A stretch of 53,294 nucleotides of DNA from Lachnospiraceae bacterium. GTDB taxonomy: Bacteria > Bacillota > Clostridia > Lachnospirales > Lachnospiraceae. Positions 10,183 through 19,604 of the stretch are shown here, in pieces; the first letter of the stretch is position 1, and each line of letters opens with the position of its first letter. Below the pieces are notes generated by a model. It was not told the DNA's origin, made no database searches, and saw nothing but the letters and a program-made list of their open reading frames with translations. The DNA is taken from NCBI GenBank assembly GCA_016280465.1, contig JAEEGT010000050.1, positions 1 to 53,294 of the forward strand, written 5' to 3'. The position numbers were made by a program, and so were the translations under genes.

Positions 10183-10988
10183 AAGAAAGACTAGATGTGC
10201 TCGTTACGGAAGGCGGGTTCGCTCCTTCGAGAGAGAAGGCCAAAGCCCTGATAATGAGCGGCAACGTGTTCGTAAACGGTCAGCGTGAGGACAAGGCAGG
10301 CACCACCTTTGAAAGGGAAGGCATTAAGATCGAGGTTAAGGGCGGTGAACTTAAATATGTGAGCCGCGGCGGCCTTAAACTGGAAAAAGCACTTAAAGTG
10401 TTCCCCATAGATCTTAATGGCTGTGTATGCATGGATATAGGCGCCTCCACAGGGGGCTTCACCGACTGCATGCTTCAGAACGGGGCAAAGAAGGTGTTTT
10501 CCATCGATGTGGGACACGGCCAGTTGGATTGGAAGTTAAGAAATGATGAGAGAGTGGTCTGCATGGAGAAGACCAACTTCAGATATACCACTCCCGAGGA
10601 TATAGGAGAAGAACCGGATTTCGCTTCCGTGGATGTTTCTTTTATTTCCCTTACAAAGATCTTAGAACCTGCTTATAATATAATAAAGGACAAAGCATAT
10701 ATGGTCTGCCTCATCAAACCCCAGTTTGAAGCGGGGCGTGAGGAGGTCGGCAAAAAGGGTGTTGTCCGGGACAAGGCTGTGCATTTAAGTGTCATCCGTA
10801 AGGTTGCGGACTATGCAAAGAGCCTGGGCTTTTCCCTCAAAGGTCTTGATTATTCACCCATACGGGGACCTGAAGGCAACATTGAATATCTGCTTTACAT
10901 CCGTAAATCCGATGAAGAATCCATCAACATGGACGAGGTTTACATAACAAACATTATTAACTCGGCACACGACGAGCTTGACAGATAG
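10179..10988 (+). CDS. tlyA: TlyA family rRNA methyltransferase/putative hemolysin
   Basis: MKERLDVLVTEGGFAPSREKAKALIMSGNVFVNG (S4) plus CMDIGASTGGFTDCMLQNGAKKVFSIDVGHGQLDWKLR. Confidence 0.9.
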   Translation: MKERLDVLVTEGGFAPSREKAKALIMSGNVFVNGQREDKAGTTFEREGIKIEVKGGELKYVSRGGLKLEKALKVFPIDLNGCVCMDIGASTGGFTDCMLQNGAKKVFSIDVGHGQLDWKLRNDERVVCMEKTNFRYTTPEDIGEEPDFASVDVSFISLTKILEPAYNIIKDKAYMVCLIKPQFEAGREEVGKKGVVRDKAVHLSVIRKVADYAKSLGFSLKGLDYSPIRGPEGNIEYLLYIRKSDEESINMDEVYITNIINSAHDELDR

Positions 10989-10999
10989 CGAGGTATAAT

Positions 11000-11854
11000 A
11001 TGGAACGTTTTTTGATCCGTACCAATGAATCCAAGGATGAAAATCTCAAGGTCACAAACAGTATAGCGGACTTTCTCAAAGAAAAGGGAAAGACCGTAGT
11101 CATCGAATCTATGGATGATGCAAAGATATACGGCAAGGAGGTTTCCGCTTCCTTCAAGGAAGAAGAAAGACCCGATGCCATCATAGTCCTGGGCGGAGAC
11201 GGAACCATGCTTCGTGCCGCAAGAGACTTCGTGGAAGAGGAGATACCCCTTCTTGGCGTTAATCTCGGAGGTCTGGGCTATCTTACGGAAGTTGACAGAG
11301 ATAATATCTTTCCTGCCCTTGAAAAGCTGACGGCGGGAGATTTCTTCATCGAAGAAAGAATGATGCTGGAAGGAAGCGTGATCCGTGACAAGGCACCCGT
11401 AGCCCACGCTACGGCCCTTAACGATATTGCTGTCTTAAAGTCACAGCCCTTCAGAGCCATCAATTTCGATGTATATGTTAACGGGATGTTCTTAAAATCC
11501 TACAGTGCCGACGGTATCGTGGTTTCCACTCCCACAGGATCCACCGGTTACAACCTGTCTGCGGGTGGCCCCATTGTTGAGCCCGGAGCGGACCTTTTGG
11601 TCCTTACTCCCGTATGCCCGCATACCATGAATTCCAGAAGCATCGTGCTTTCGGGGGAGGATGAGATCCTTATCGAGATAAAGGATGCAAAGAACGGCGG
11701 AGAACAGCCTGCTTTTGCCATGTCCGACGGAGCATCACATTTTGAACTTACAACAGGCGACGGCTTTGTAATGAGAAGATCCGACCGCCGTACAAGGATC
11801 GTGAAACTTAACAGAGAGAGCTTCCTTGAGGTTCTCAAGTCCAAGATGAGTTAA
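11000..11854 (+). CDS. nadK: NAD kinase
   Basis: IIVLGGDGTMLRAAR (GGDG), GVNLGGLGYLTEV, STPTGSTGYNLSAGGPIVEP. Confidence 0.94.
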   Translation: MERFLIRTNESKDENLKVTNSIADFLKEKGKTVVIESMDDAKIYGKEVSASFKEEERPDAIIVLGGDGTMLRAARDFVEEEIPLLGVNLGGLGYLTEVDRDNIFPALEKLTAGDFFIEERMMLEGSVIRDKAPVAHATALNDIAVLKSQPFRAINFDVYVNGMFLKSYSADGIVVSTPTGSTGYNLSAGGPIVEPGADLLVLTPVCPHTMNSRSIVLSGEDEILIEIKDAKNGGEQPAFAMSDGASHFELTTGDGFVMRRSDRRTRIVKLNRESFLEVLKSKMS

Positions 11855-11858
11855 ATCT

Positions 11859-12311
11859 ATGAAGAATAACAGGCAAAAACGGATAATCGAACTGATAGAG
11901 AATTATGAGATCTGCACCCAGGAGGAACTGGCGGAAAGATTGAAGGCGGAGGGCTTTAAGGTTACCCAGGCCACGGTTTCAAGGGATATAAGGACCCTTT
12001 CCGTGTACAAAAAGGCCATCGGTGACGGAAGGCAGAAGTATGCCGTTGAGAAGGATAACGACCATACTCTTGACGGCAAATACAAGCGTGTGCTCCGCGA
12101 CGGGTTTGTGTCCATCGACATGGCACAGAATATCCTGGTTATCAAGACGGTTTCCGGTATGGCCATGGCAGTGGCCGCAGCGGTGGATGCCATGAATTTT
12201 AAGGAGATCGTGGGTACCATTGCGGGCGATGATACCATCATGATGGCAATAAAGACGGTTGAGGATACCAAGGCCGTGATGAACAAGATCAATCGCCTTA
12301 TCAGCGAGTAA
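11859..12311 (+). CDS. argR: Arginine repressor ArgR
   Basis: TQEELAERLKAEGFKVTQATVSRDIRTL; GTIAGDDTIMMAIK. Confidence 0.94.
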   Translation: MKNNRQKRIIELIENYEICTQEELAERLKAEGFKVTQATVSRDIRTLSVYKKAIGDGRQKYAVEKDNDHTLDGKYKRVLRDGFVSIDMAQNILVIKTVSGMAMAVAAAVDAMNFKEIVGTIAGDDTIMMAIKTVEDTKAVMNKINRLISE

Positions 12312-12341
12312 ATACAGAATCCGGGGAGAGACTGGAGGAGT

Positions 12342-14021
12342 ATGTTAGAAGAAATCCATGTAAAGAATCTTGCTCTCATCGAGGAGAGCAGGATAGAATT
12401 CGGCAAGGGGTTAAATATCCTTACCGGAGAAACGGGTGCGGGTAAATCCGTGCTTTTGGGGTCCGTAAATCTTGCTCTCGGTGCAAGGGCAGATAAGGAT
12501 CTTATCAGGACCGGGGCGGAGGAGGCCTCGGTATCTCTTGTTTTCAGTTTGAGTGACGATGTAAGGGCACTTCTTTCTGATTGGGACATTCCCTGTGACG
12601 ACGATTCCGTCATGATCTCAAGAAAATTTTCAGCAACAAAAAATGTATTTAAGATAAACGGTGAACCCTCCAATGCAAGAAGGGTCAAAGAACTTGCCGA
12701 GCTTCTTATAGATATCCACGGGCAGCACGAGCACCAGTCGCTTCTCAGTACCGTACGTCAGCTTGAAATGCTGGATGCTTTCGGCGGAAAAAAGGTGTCG
12801 GAGGCAAAACTTGAGGTACGTAAAGCAGCCGAGAGACTTCTTGCACTTGATGAAGAGCTTGAGGAGCTTAATTCAAAGCAGAGAGAACGAAACCGTGAAA
12901 CAGACCTTCTTCAGTATGAGGTCAACGAGATAGATTCCGCAAATATCGTTATCGGTGAGGATACAGAACTTGAGGAAAGATACCGCATGATGGTTTCTTC
13001 CGAGAAGCTTATGGAGCATTTGAGCGAAGCCATGAACCTCCTTGCGGGAGAGGGCATGGAAAGCGCCGGCAGCATGATCTCAAGGTCCATTCAGGCTTTG
13101 AACCGTGCAGGCAGCGATTCTTCGGAAATATCCTCCATTGCCTCAAAACTTTCGGATGCTGAGGCTCTTATAGGGGATTCCGCCATTGAACTTTCTAGGT
13201 TTCTTGGCAAACTTGAGTTTTCGCCGGAAGAGTTTTCGGAGACGGAGGAGCGGTTAAACCTCCTTAATTCCTTAAAGAACAGATTCGGGGACGATCTTGA
13301 GACCGTTCTTAAATACAGGGATGAAAAAGAAACGGAGCTTGAAAAACTCCTTAATCTTGAGGAATACCTTCAAAAGACCCAAAAGTTAAGAGACGAAGCT
13401 CTCAAAGCCTACAGGGCGGCGGCAGGGGAATTGACACGCCTTCGTACCGGGGCTTCCAAGGCCTTTTCAGAAAAGCTTTTGGCCGAGCTTAAGGAATTAA
13501 GCTTCCCTGACGTGAGATTTGAGATCGCCATAGATTCCGATGAAGAAAAGATTTCCGCAAACGGCTTTGATTCCGTTGAATTTATGATATCCGCAAATCT
13601 CGGGGAACCCATAAAGCCCATGAAGAACGTTTCAAGCGGCGGTGAGCTTTCCAGGATCATGCTTGGGATCAAGACGATCCTTGCGGGCGAGGACGGTATC
13701 GATGCCCTGATATTCGATGAGATCGATGCGGGGATCAGCGGCCGTACCGCATGGGAAGTGGCAAGGAAGTTAAACAGGCTTTCTAAAGAACATCAGGTCA
13801 TTGCCATAACACATCTTGCCCAGATCGCTGCCATGGCGGATACCCATTTTGAAATATCCAAGGAAAGCTCTGCCGGCAAGACCGTTACCGATATACGAAA
13901 GCTCGATCGTGACGGCGAGATCGGAGAACTTGCAAGATTGCTTGGAACAAACGAGGCGGGGGAAGCAACCCTTACCAATGCTAAGGAGTTAAAGGAACGG
14001 GCGGATGCCGAAAAGAAATGA
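12342..14021 (+). CDS. recN: DNA repair protein RecN
   Basis: MLEEIHVKNLALIEESRIEFGKGLNILTGETGAGKS; SSGGELSRIMLGIKT; LIFDEIDAGISG. Confidence 0.95.
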   Translation: MLEEIHVKNLALIEESRIEFGKGLNILTGETGAGKSVLLGSVNLALGARADKDLIRTGAEEASVSLVFSLSDDVRALLSDWDIPCDDDSVMISRKFSATKNVFKINGEPSNARRVKELAELLIDIHGQHEHQSLLSTVRQLEMLDAFGGKKVSEAKLEVRKAAERLLALDEELEELNSKQRERNRETDLLQYEVNEIDSANIVIGEDTELEERYRMMVSSEKLMEHLSEAMNLLAGEGMESAGSMISRSIQALNRAGSDSSEISSIASKLSDAEALIGDSAIELSRFLGKLEFSPEEFSETEERLNLLNSLKNRFGDDLETVLKYRDEKETELEKLLNLEEYLQKTQKLRDEALKAYRAAAGELTRLRTGASKAFSEKLLAELKELSFPDVRFEIAIDSDEEKISANGFDSVEFMISANLGEPIKPMKNVSSGGELSRIMLGIKTILAGEDGIDALIFDEIDAGISGRTAWEVARKLNRLSKEHQVIAITHLAQIAAMADTHFEISKESSAGKTVTDIRKLDRDGEIGELARLLGTNEAGEATLTNAKELKERADAEKK

Positions 14022-15174
14022 TCATATAAATGTCAGCAGAATATTGTTTTACGGGATGACGGCCCTGTACTTTTGCCTGCTTTGGTATCTGTTTTATTCG
14101 GAACTGGCGGTATATCCCACGGATCCGAATTACAGGTTTGAATCCGATACCTATGTACACGTGAAGTTTGCTCTTCATGACGGGTTCTTTCACAGCCTGA
14201 GCGCTTTTGTGTATCTGGCTCTTTCAAAGCTTCCTTTTGTGAATTACACGGTTTCCGCATTGCTTGCGCTCATTACTGCGGGGACTGTGATCCTTACGGA
14301 AAGGCTTATAAGGATCCTTCCGGGGGCAGAAGATATGCCTTCATGGATGGTTTACATAACTTCGTTTGCCTTTAATCTTGTCATGGGCTTTTATGTGCCC
14401 TTTATTAACAAACAGCACTATATCGGCTATGAAAACGCAAACTTGTGGCACAATTCCACATATATCTTCATGCGGTTCTTTGCCGTACTTACGGTGTATT
14501 ATTTTATCCTTCTCTATAAAAAGCCACGGGAATTTTCTGCCCGTACCTGGATCTTATTTACTCTTTCCATGTTGCTTGGGACAGCTTTTAAAGCCAGCTT
14601 CTTTACGGTCTTTGCACCATTTCTTGCGGTGGTGCTTCTGACGGATCTTGTGACCAAAAGACTGCACTTTAAAAGTGTATTCATCATCGCATTATCGGTT
14701 CTGCCGTCATTGATCGTAATGGCTTTGCAAAGTGCGGTGCTATTTAACGGTGCGGAAAAAACAAGTATCGTGATATCACCCTTTACCACCTTTTCACAGA
14801 GAGGGGATCATCCCAAGGTAACCCTTGTACTGTCGGTCCTTTTTCTGATCTCGGTGCTTGTGTTTAACCTTAAGAACATCTTTAATGACAGAGCCTACGG
14901 TCTTTCCGTCCTCTTTTATGCCATCGGTTTTCTGGAAGCCTTTCTTTTTGCGGAATCCGGTGCCAGAAGCCTTGATTCAAACTTCATGTGGGGCTATTCT
15001 TCGGCACTTTTCTTTGCCTTTATCTTTGCCTTTGTACGTGGGTATAAAAGCTTTAAAGAGGGCTGTGCACCAAAATGGCTGTTTGCACTCCAGAGTCTGA
15101 TCCTTTTCTGGCACGCCGTCAGCGGTGTATGGCATTTTGTCCTTCTTTTGCAAGGATTTACATATTTTGCGTAA
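14005..15174 (+). CDS. Polytopic membrane protein of unknown function (GT-C-like topology)
   Basis: About 9-11 hydrophobic segments; overlaps the recN 3' end by 17 bp. Confidence 0.6.
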   Translation: MPKRNDHINVSRILFYGMTALYFCLLWYLFYSELAVYPTDPNYRFESDTYVHVKFALHDGFFHSLSAFVYLALSKLPFVNYTVSALLALITAGTVILTERLIRILPGAEDMPSWMVYITSFAFNLVMGFYVPFINKQHYIGYENANLWHNSTYIFMRFFAVLTVYYFILLYKKPREFSARTWILFTLSMLLGTAFKASFFTVFAPFLAVVLLTDLVTKRLHFKSVFIIALSVLPSLIVMALQSAVLFNGAEKTSIVISPFTTFSQRGDHPKVTLVLSVLFLISVLVFNLKNIFNDRAYGLSVLFYAIGFLEAFLFAESGARSLDSNFMWGYSSALFFAFIFAFVRGYKSFKEGCAPKWLFALQSLILFWHAVSGVWHFVLLLQGFTYFA

Positions 15175-15185
15175 AGGTCTATAAT
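15157..15185 (+). promoter_or_regulatory. sigma-A-type promoter for glgA
   Basis: TTTACA (15157-15162), 17-nt spacer, TATAAT (15180-15185). Confidence 0.65.
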
Positions 15186-15216
15186 TACTGTAATAACCTT
15201 TGGGAGGTTTGTTTGC

Positions 15217-16662
15217 ATGAAAAAGATTCTTTTTGTTGCTTCAGAGGGTGTTCCCTTTATCAAGACCGGCGGACTGGCCGATGTTGTGGGCTCTCTTCCC
15301 AAATGTATCGATAAGAAATATTTTGATGTCAGGGTGATCATTCCGAAGTACGCCTGCATGCGGCAGGAAGTTAAGGACAAGATGGAATATGTCACCCATT
15401 TTTACATGGATTATAACTGGAAGAACGAGTATGTGGGTGTCCTTACCGCCAAAGCGGACGGAGTTACCTACTACTTTATCGACAGTGAATACTATTTTAA
15501 CGGTTTTAAGCCCTACAGTGACGATCCCCTTTTTGAGATCGAAAAGTACGCTTATTTTTCCAAGGCCGTGCTTTCAACTTTACCTCTCATAGATTTCAGA
15601 CCCGATGTGATCCACTGCCATGACTGGCAGACCGGTCTTGTTCCCGTATACCTTAAAGAGCGTTTTCAGGGTTCCGATTTCTATCACGGTATCAAATGTG
15701 TCATGACCATCCATAACCTTAAATTTCAGGGTAAATGGGGTGTCAAGGACGTACAGAACATTACGGGATTATCTGATTATTTCTTTACTTCCGACAAACT
15801 GGAAGCCTATAAAGATGCAAACCTTTTAAAGGGCGGGCTGGTCTATGCCGATGCCATAACAACCGTCAGTGCCACCTATGCCCAGGAGATCATGACGGAT
15901 TTCTACGGAGAGGGTCTCAACGGTCTTCTTGCCGCAAGGAGCGGAGATCTTCGTGGTATCGTCAACGGCATTGATTACGAAGAATATGACCCTGCCAATG
16001 ACAAATTCTTGAAATATCCCTTTGATGCCATTACCTTCCGTAAAGAGAAGCAGAAGAACAAAACGGCTCTTCAGGCCGAACTGGGGCTGGCGGTAGGTGC
16101 CAAGAACATGATGATCGGTATCATTTCAAGACTTACGGATCAGAAGGGTCTCGATCTTGTGTCCTACATGATGGATGAACTCTGTCAGGACAATGTTCAG
16201 ATCGTTGTTGTGGGCACCGGTGAAGAACGATACGAGAACATGTTCAGACACTTTGCCTGGAAGTACCCGGATAAGGTATCAGCGAACATTTATTATTCCG
16301 AAGAACTGGCTCACAAGGTCTATGCTTCCTGCGATGCCTTTCTTATGCCTTCACTCTTTGAGCCCTGCGGTCTCAGCCAGCTCATAGCTTTAAGGTACGG
16401 TACCGTTCCCATTGTCAGAGAGACCGGCGGTCTTCGTGACACCGTTGAGCCTTACAACGAATTTGAGAATAAAGGAACAGGTTTTTCTTTTGCCAATTAC
16501 AATGCCCATGAGATGCTTTACTGTATCCGCAATGCGGAGCGCATTTACTACGACCGCAAGCGTGAATGGAACAAGATCGTGGACCGCGCCATGGCACAGG
16601 ATTTCTCCTGGCACAAGAGCGCCCTTAAATACCAGGAAATGTACGACTGGTTGATAGGCTAG
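15217..16662 (+). CDS. glgA: Glycogen synthase (GT5)
   Basis: MKKILFVASEGVPFIKTGGLADVVGSLPK; HCHDWQTGLVPVYL; MPSLFEPCGLSQLIALRYGTVPIVRETGGLRDTV. Confidence 0.95.
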   Translation: MKKILFVASEGVPFIKTGGLADVVGSLPKCIDKKYFDVRVIIPKYACMRQEVKDKMEYVTHFYMDYNWKNEYVGVLTAKADGVTYYFIDSEYYFNGFKPYSDDPLFEIEKYAYFSKAVLSTLPLIDFRPDVIHCHDWQTGLVPVYLKERFQGSDFYHGIKCVMTIHNLKFQGKWGVKDVQNITGLSDYFFTSDKLEAYKDANLLKGGLVYADAITTVSATYAQEIMTDFYGEGLNGLLAARSGDLRGIVNGIDYEEYDPANDKFLKYPFDAITFRKEKQKNKTALQAELGLAVGAKNMMIGIISRLTDQKGLDLVSYMMDELCQDNVQIVVVGTGEERYENMFRHFAWKYPDKVSANIYYSEELAHKVYASCDAFLMPSLFEPCGLSQLIALRYGTVPIVRETGGLRDTVEPYNEFENKGTGFSFANYNAHEMLYCIRNAERIYYDRKREWNKIVDRAMAQDFSWHKSALKYQEMYDWLIG

Positions 16663-16676
16663 GATCCGATGACAGA

Positions 16677-16703
16677 CGCCCGCTTTTGCGGGCGTTTTTT
16701 TAT
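16677..16703 (+). terminator. Rho-independent terminator after glgA
   Basis: cgcccgcttttgcgggcgttttttt. Confidence 0.9.
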
Positions 16704-16753
16704 GCCCGATTTTTCTGGTGCGGTATGCATAAGAATCTGTTATACTATCGGAT

Positions 16754-17215
16754 ATGAGACGATTTGATTGGAAGAAAGCATTATTTTATATATATCTTGC
16801 GGTGGTCTATCTTATCACCGTCATAAGACCCTGGCAGCCCGGCGTGGGATTTTTTCGCGGAGGCGTTAATTTTTCCCTGTTCAAGGAGTATATACCCTTT
16901 ATAAGGAGCGGGAGCTGGTATACTTTCACATATCTGTTTGTGGGAAATATTGTCTGGTTTATCCCCCTGGGCGCCTTTTTCGGGATCTTTGACGCAAAGA
17001 CGGATATCAGCTTTTCAAAGGGCCTGCTAAGGGCTGTTATTAAGGGATTTTGCCTTTCCTTAAGCATTGAGGTGTTACAGTTTATATTCGGGAAAGGGCT
17101 GGCGGAGATCGACGATCTTATCCTCAATACCTTTGGGGTGGCTTTGGGGTATTGCCTGATCTCTTTGCTCTTAAAGATCTTCAAACAAAGAAAACAGGGC
17201 GGTAAGACTGCCTAA
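16754..17215 (+). CDS. VanZ-like family protein
   Basis: TM segments with NIVWFIPLGAFFG and SLSIEVLQFIFGKGLAEIDDLILNTFGVALGY. Confidence 0.8.
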   Translation: MRRFDWKKALFYIYLAVVYLITVIRPWQPGVGFFRGGVNFSLFKEYIPFIRSGSWYTFTYLFVGNIVWFIPLGAFFGIFDAKTDISFSKGLLRAVIKGFCLSLSIEVLQFIFGKGLAEIDDLILNTFGVALGYCLISLLLKIFKQRKQGGKTA

Positions 17216-17241
17216 AAAGATATAAAAGGGGAATTTAAAGA

Positions 17242-17853
17242 ATGGATACATTAAAGGGTAAACATCTGATATTTTTGGGCTCCTCCGTGACTTACGGATC
17301 TGCCACGGGAGGAGTTTCTTTTGCCGATTTCATCGTTGAAAACAACGGCTGCACCATGACCAAGGAAGCGGTTTCCGGGACTACCCTTGCGGATGTGGAA
17401 GACATATCCTATATCGCAAGATTAAAAAAGATCAGGGATCAGAAGGCAGACCTTTTTATCTGCCAGCTTTCAACCAACGACGCCACAAGAAAGCTTCCTT
17501 TGGGAGAAATGTCCGAAGGCTTTGATAAAGAGGGCTTTGATACAAAGACCGTTGCAGGCGCGATAGAATATATACTCGCCTATGCCCGGGAAAAATGGGG
17601 ATGCCCGGCGGTGTTTTATACCAATCCCCGATATGACAGCGAGATATATGAAGCAATGGTAGCACTTCTTTGTGACATAGCCGCAAAGTGGGATGTTACT
17701 TTGGTCAATCTGTGGGATGATCGTAAGATAAACGATTTTACGGATGAAGAGATCAAAAAATTCATGGCAGATCCCATACACCCCACTGTAAAGGGCTATA
17801 GGGATATCTGGACGCCGATCTTTGAAAAGGTGCTCGCTAAAGCCCTTGCCTGA
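17242..17853 (+). CDS. SGNH/GDSL-type esterase/hydrolase
   Basis: LIFLGSSVTYGSA (block I), FICQLSTNDATR, DPIHPTVKGYRDIW (Asp-His block). Confidence 0.82.
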   Translation: MDTLKGKHLIFLGSSVTYGSATGGVSFADFIVENNGCTMTKEAVSGTTLADVEDISYIARLKKIRDQKADLFICQLSTNDATRKLPLGEMSEGFDKEGFDTKTVAGAIEYILAYAREKWGCPAVFYTNPRYDSEIYEAMVALLCDIAAKWDVTLVNLWDDRKINDFTDEEIKKFMADPIHPTVKGYRDIWTPIFEKVLAKALA

Positions 17854-17891
17854 GATGGGATAGAACCTGAAAGAAAGAGCGTTAAAATATA

Positions 17892-19604
17892 ATGGCATTT
17901 GACGGAATTACTGTATCGGCCTTAAGAAAAGAATTATCCGACAAACTGACCGGGCTCAGGATCGTTAAGATCGCACAGCCCGAAGCGGATGAGATATTAC
18001 TGAGCATCAAGGGAAATTCCACCCAGTACAGGGTGCTTCTCAGTGTTAATGCGTCTCTTCCATTGGTTTACATAACAGAGGAAAACAAGCCCTCGCCCCA
18101 GACGGCACCGGCTTTCTGTATGCTGCTTCGAAAGCATCTGACCAATGCCCGTATTGTTTCCGTGACACAGCCGGGCTTTGAGCGTATCCTTAAGTTTGAG
18201 CTGGAGCATCTGGACGAAATGGGAGACCTGCGGCATAAGTTCCTGATTGTGGAGCTTATGGGCAAGTACTCAAATATCATCTTTACCGATGAAGAAGAGA
18301 CCATCATCGATGCCATCAAGCGTGTGAGCCACAATCTAAGCTCCGTCAGGGAGGTCCTGGCGGGACGGAAATGGTTCATACCCGGAGGCGGTGAAAAAAG
18401 AAGGGGCGATGAGTGTACCGAGGCGGATTTCAGCGAAGTTATGTTAACCGCCCACAACCCGGTACAGAAGGCCCTTTACACAAGTTTCGAAGGTATGTCT
18501 CCAATCCTTGCATCTGAGCTTTGTTTCAGAGCGGGAGTGGACGGGGATGCCTCGACTTCTTCCTTGAGCGAGGTTGACATAACAAGATTATGGAAGTCCT
18601 TTTCGGACTTTTACGAAGGAGTATCAAAGGGTGAATTTGCTCCTGAGATCAGGTATGACGGCAGGACCCCGGTGGAATTTGCGGCTCATGAACTGAGTAT
18701 TTACGGGGACCTTAAAAGGGTTTCTTTTTCAAGCATCAGTGAGACCCTCAGTGTATTCTACAGTGAAAAGAGTGCAGTACTGAGGATCAGGCAGAAGTCC
18801 TCGGATCTTCGAAAGATCACTCAGACAGCCCTTGAACGTAACGTTAAGAAACTGGATCTTCAAAGAAAGCAGCTCGAGGACACCGAGAAGCGCGAAAAAT
18901 ACCGTATTTACGGAGAACTTATTAATACTTACGGCTATACCGTTTCGGACGGGGCTAAGTCCATGGAGGCTGTAAATTATTATAACGGTGAAAATGTTAT
19001 AATACCATTGGATCCGCAACTTTCTGTCAAGGAAAACGGCAAGCGGTTTTTTGATAAATACGTGAAGCTTAAGCGCACCGCCGAGAGCCTTACGGGTATC
19101 ATTGAAGAGGTTTCGTCTCAGATCGAGCATTTAAAGAGCATAGAGACCTCTCTTAACCTTGCGGAAACCGAGACGGAACTTACGGAGATAAGAGAAGAAC
19201 TGTACGATGCGGGCTACATCAAATCAAGACCCAAGACCGACAGGAAAAAGAAAGTCCTTTCGGAGCCCCTGCATTTTGTAAGCTCCGACGGCTTTGATAT
19301 CTACGTGGGCAAGAACAATTTCCAGAATGACAGGCTCACCTTTGAATTTGCTTCCGGGGGAGACTGGTGGTTTCATGCAAAGAAGATGCCGGGCTCTCAC
19401 GTGATATTAAAAACCTCCGGCAGGGAAGTGCCGGACCGCGCCTTTGAAGAGGCTGCCAGATATGCGGCCCTTTATTCCGAAGGCAAGAACTCTTCCAAGG
19501 TCGAAGTGGATTATACCCTCAAAAAGAACGTTAAGAAACCTGCGGGAGCAAATCCCGGCTTTGTTGTCTATTACACGAACTACTCTATGATGGTGGATCT
19601 ATGA
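17892..19604 (+). CDS. rqcH: NFACT/Rqc2 homolog RqcH (fibronectin-binding protein A-like)
   Basis: MAFDGITVSALRKELSDKLTGLRIVKIAQP; DIYVGKNNFQNDRLTFEFASGGDWWFHAKKMPGSHVIL. Confidence 0.92.
   Translation: MAFDGITVSALRKELSDKLTGLRIVKIAQPEADEILLSIKGNSTQYRVLLSVNASLPLVYITEENKPSPQTAPAFCMLLRKHLTNARIVSVTQPGFERILKFELEHLDEMGDLRHKFLIVELMGKYSNIIFTDEEETIIDAIKRVSHNLSSVREVLAGRKWFIPGGGEKRRGDECTEADFSEVMLTAHNPVQKALYTSFEGMSPILASELCFRAGVDGDASTSSLSEVDITRLWKSFSDFYEGVSKGEFAPEIRYDGRTPVEFAAHELSIYGDLKRVSFSSISETLSVFYSEKSAVLRIRQKSSDLRKITQTALERNVKKLDLQRKQLEDTEKREKYRIYGELINTYGYTVSDGAKSMEAVNYYNGENVIIPLDPQLSVKENGKRFFDKYVKLKRTAESLTGIIEEVSSQIEHLKSIETSLNLAETETELTEIREELYDAGYIKSRPKTDRKKKVLSEPLHFVSSDGFDIYVGKNNFQNDRLTFEFASGGDWWFHAKKMPGSHVILKTSGREVPDRAFEEAARYAALYSEGKNSSKVEVDYTLKKNVKKPAGANPGFVVYYTNYSMMVDL

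Noticed and set aside
11903-12688. 261-aa minus-strand ORF antisense to argR/recN
   Set aside because: Covers the junction of two clearly recognised + strand genes; composition typical of a codon-bias shadow ORF.
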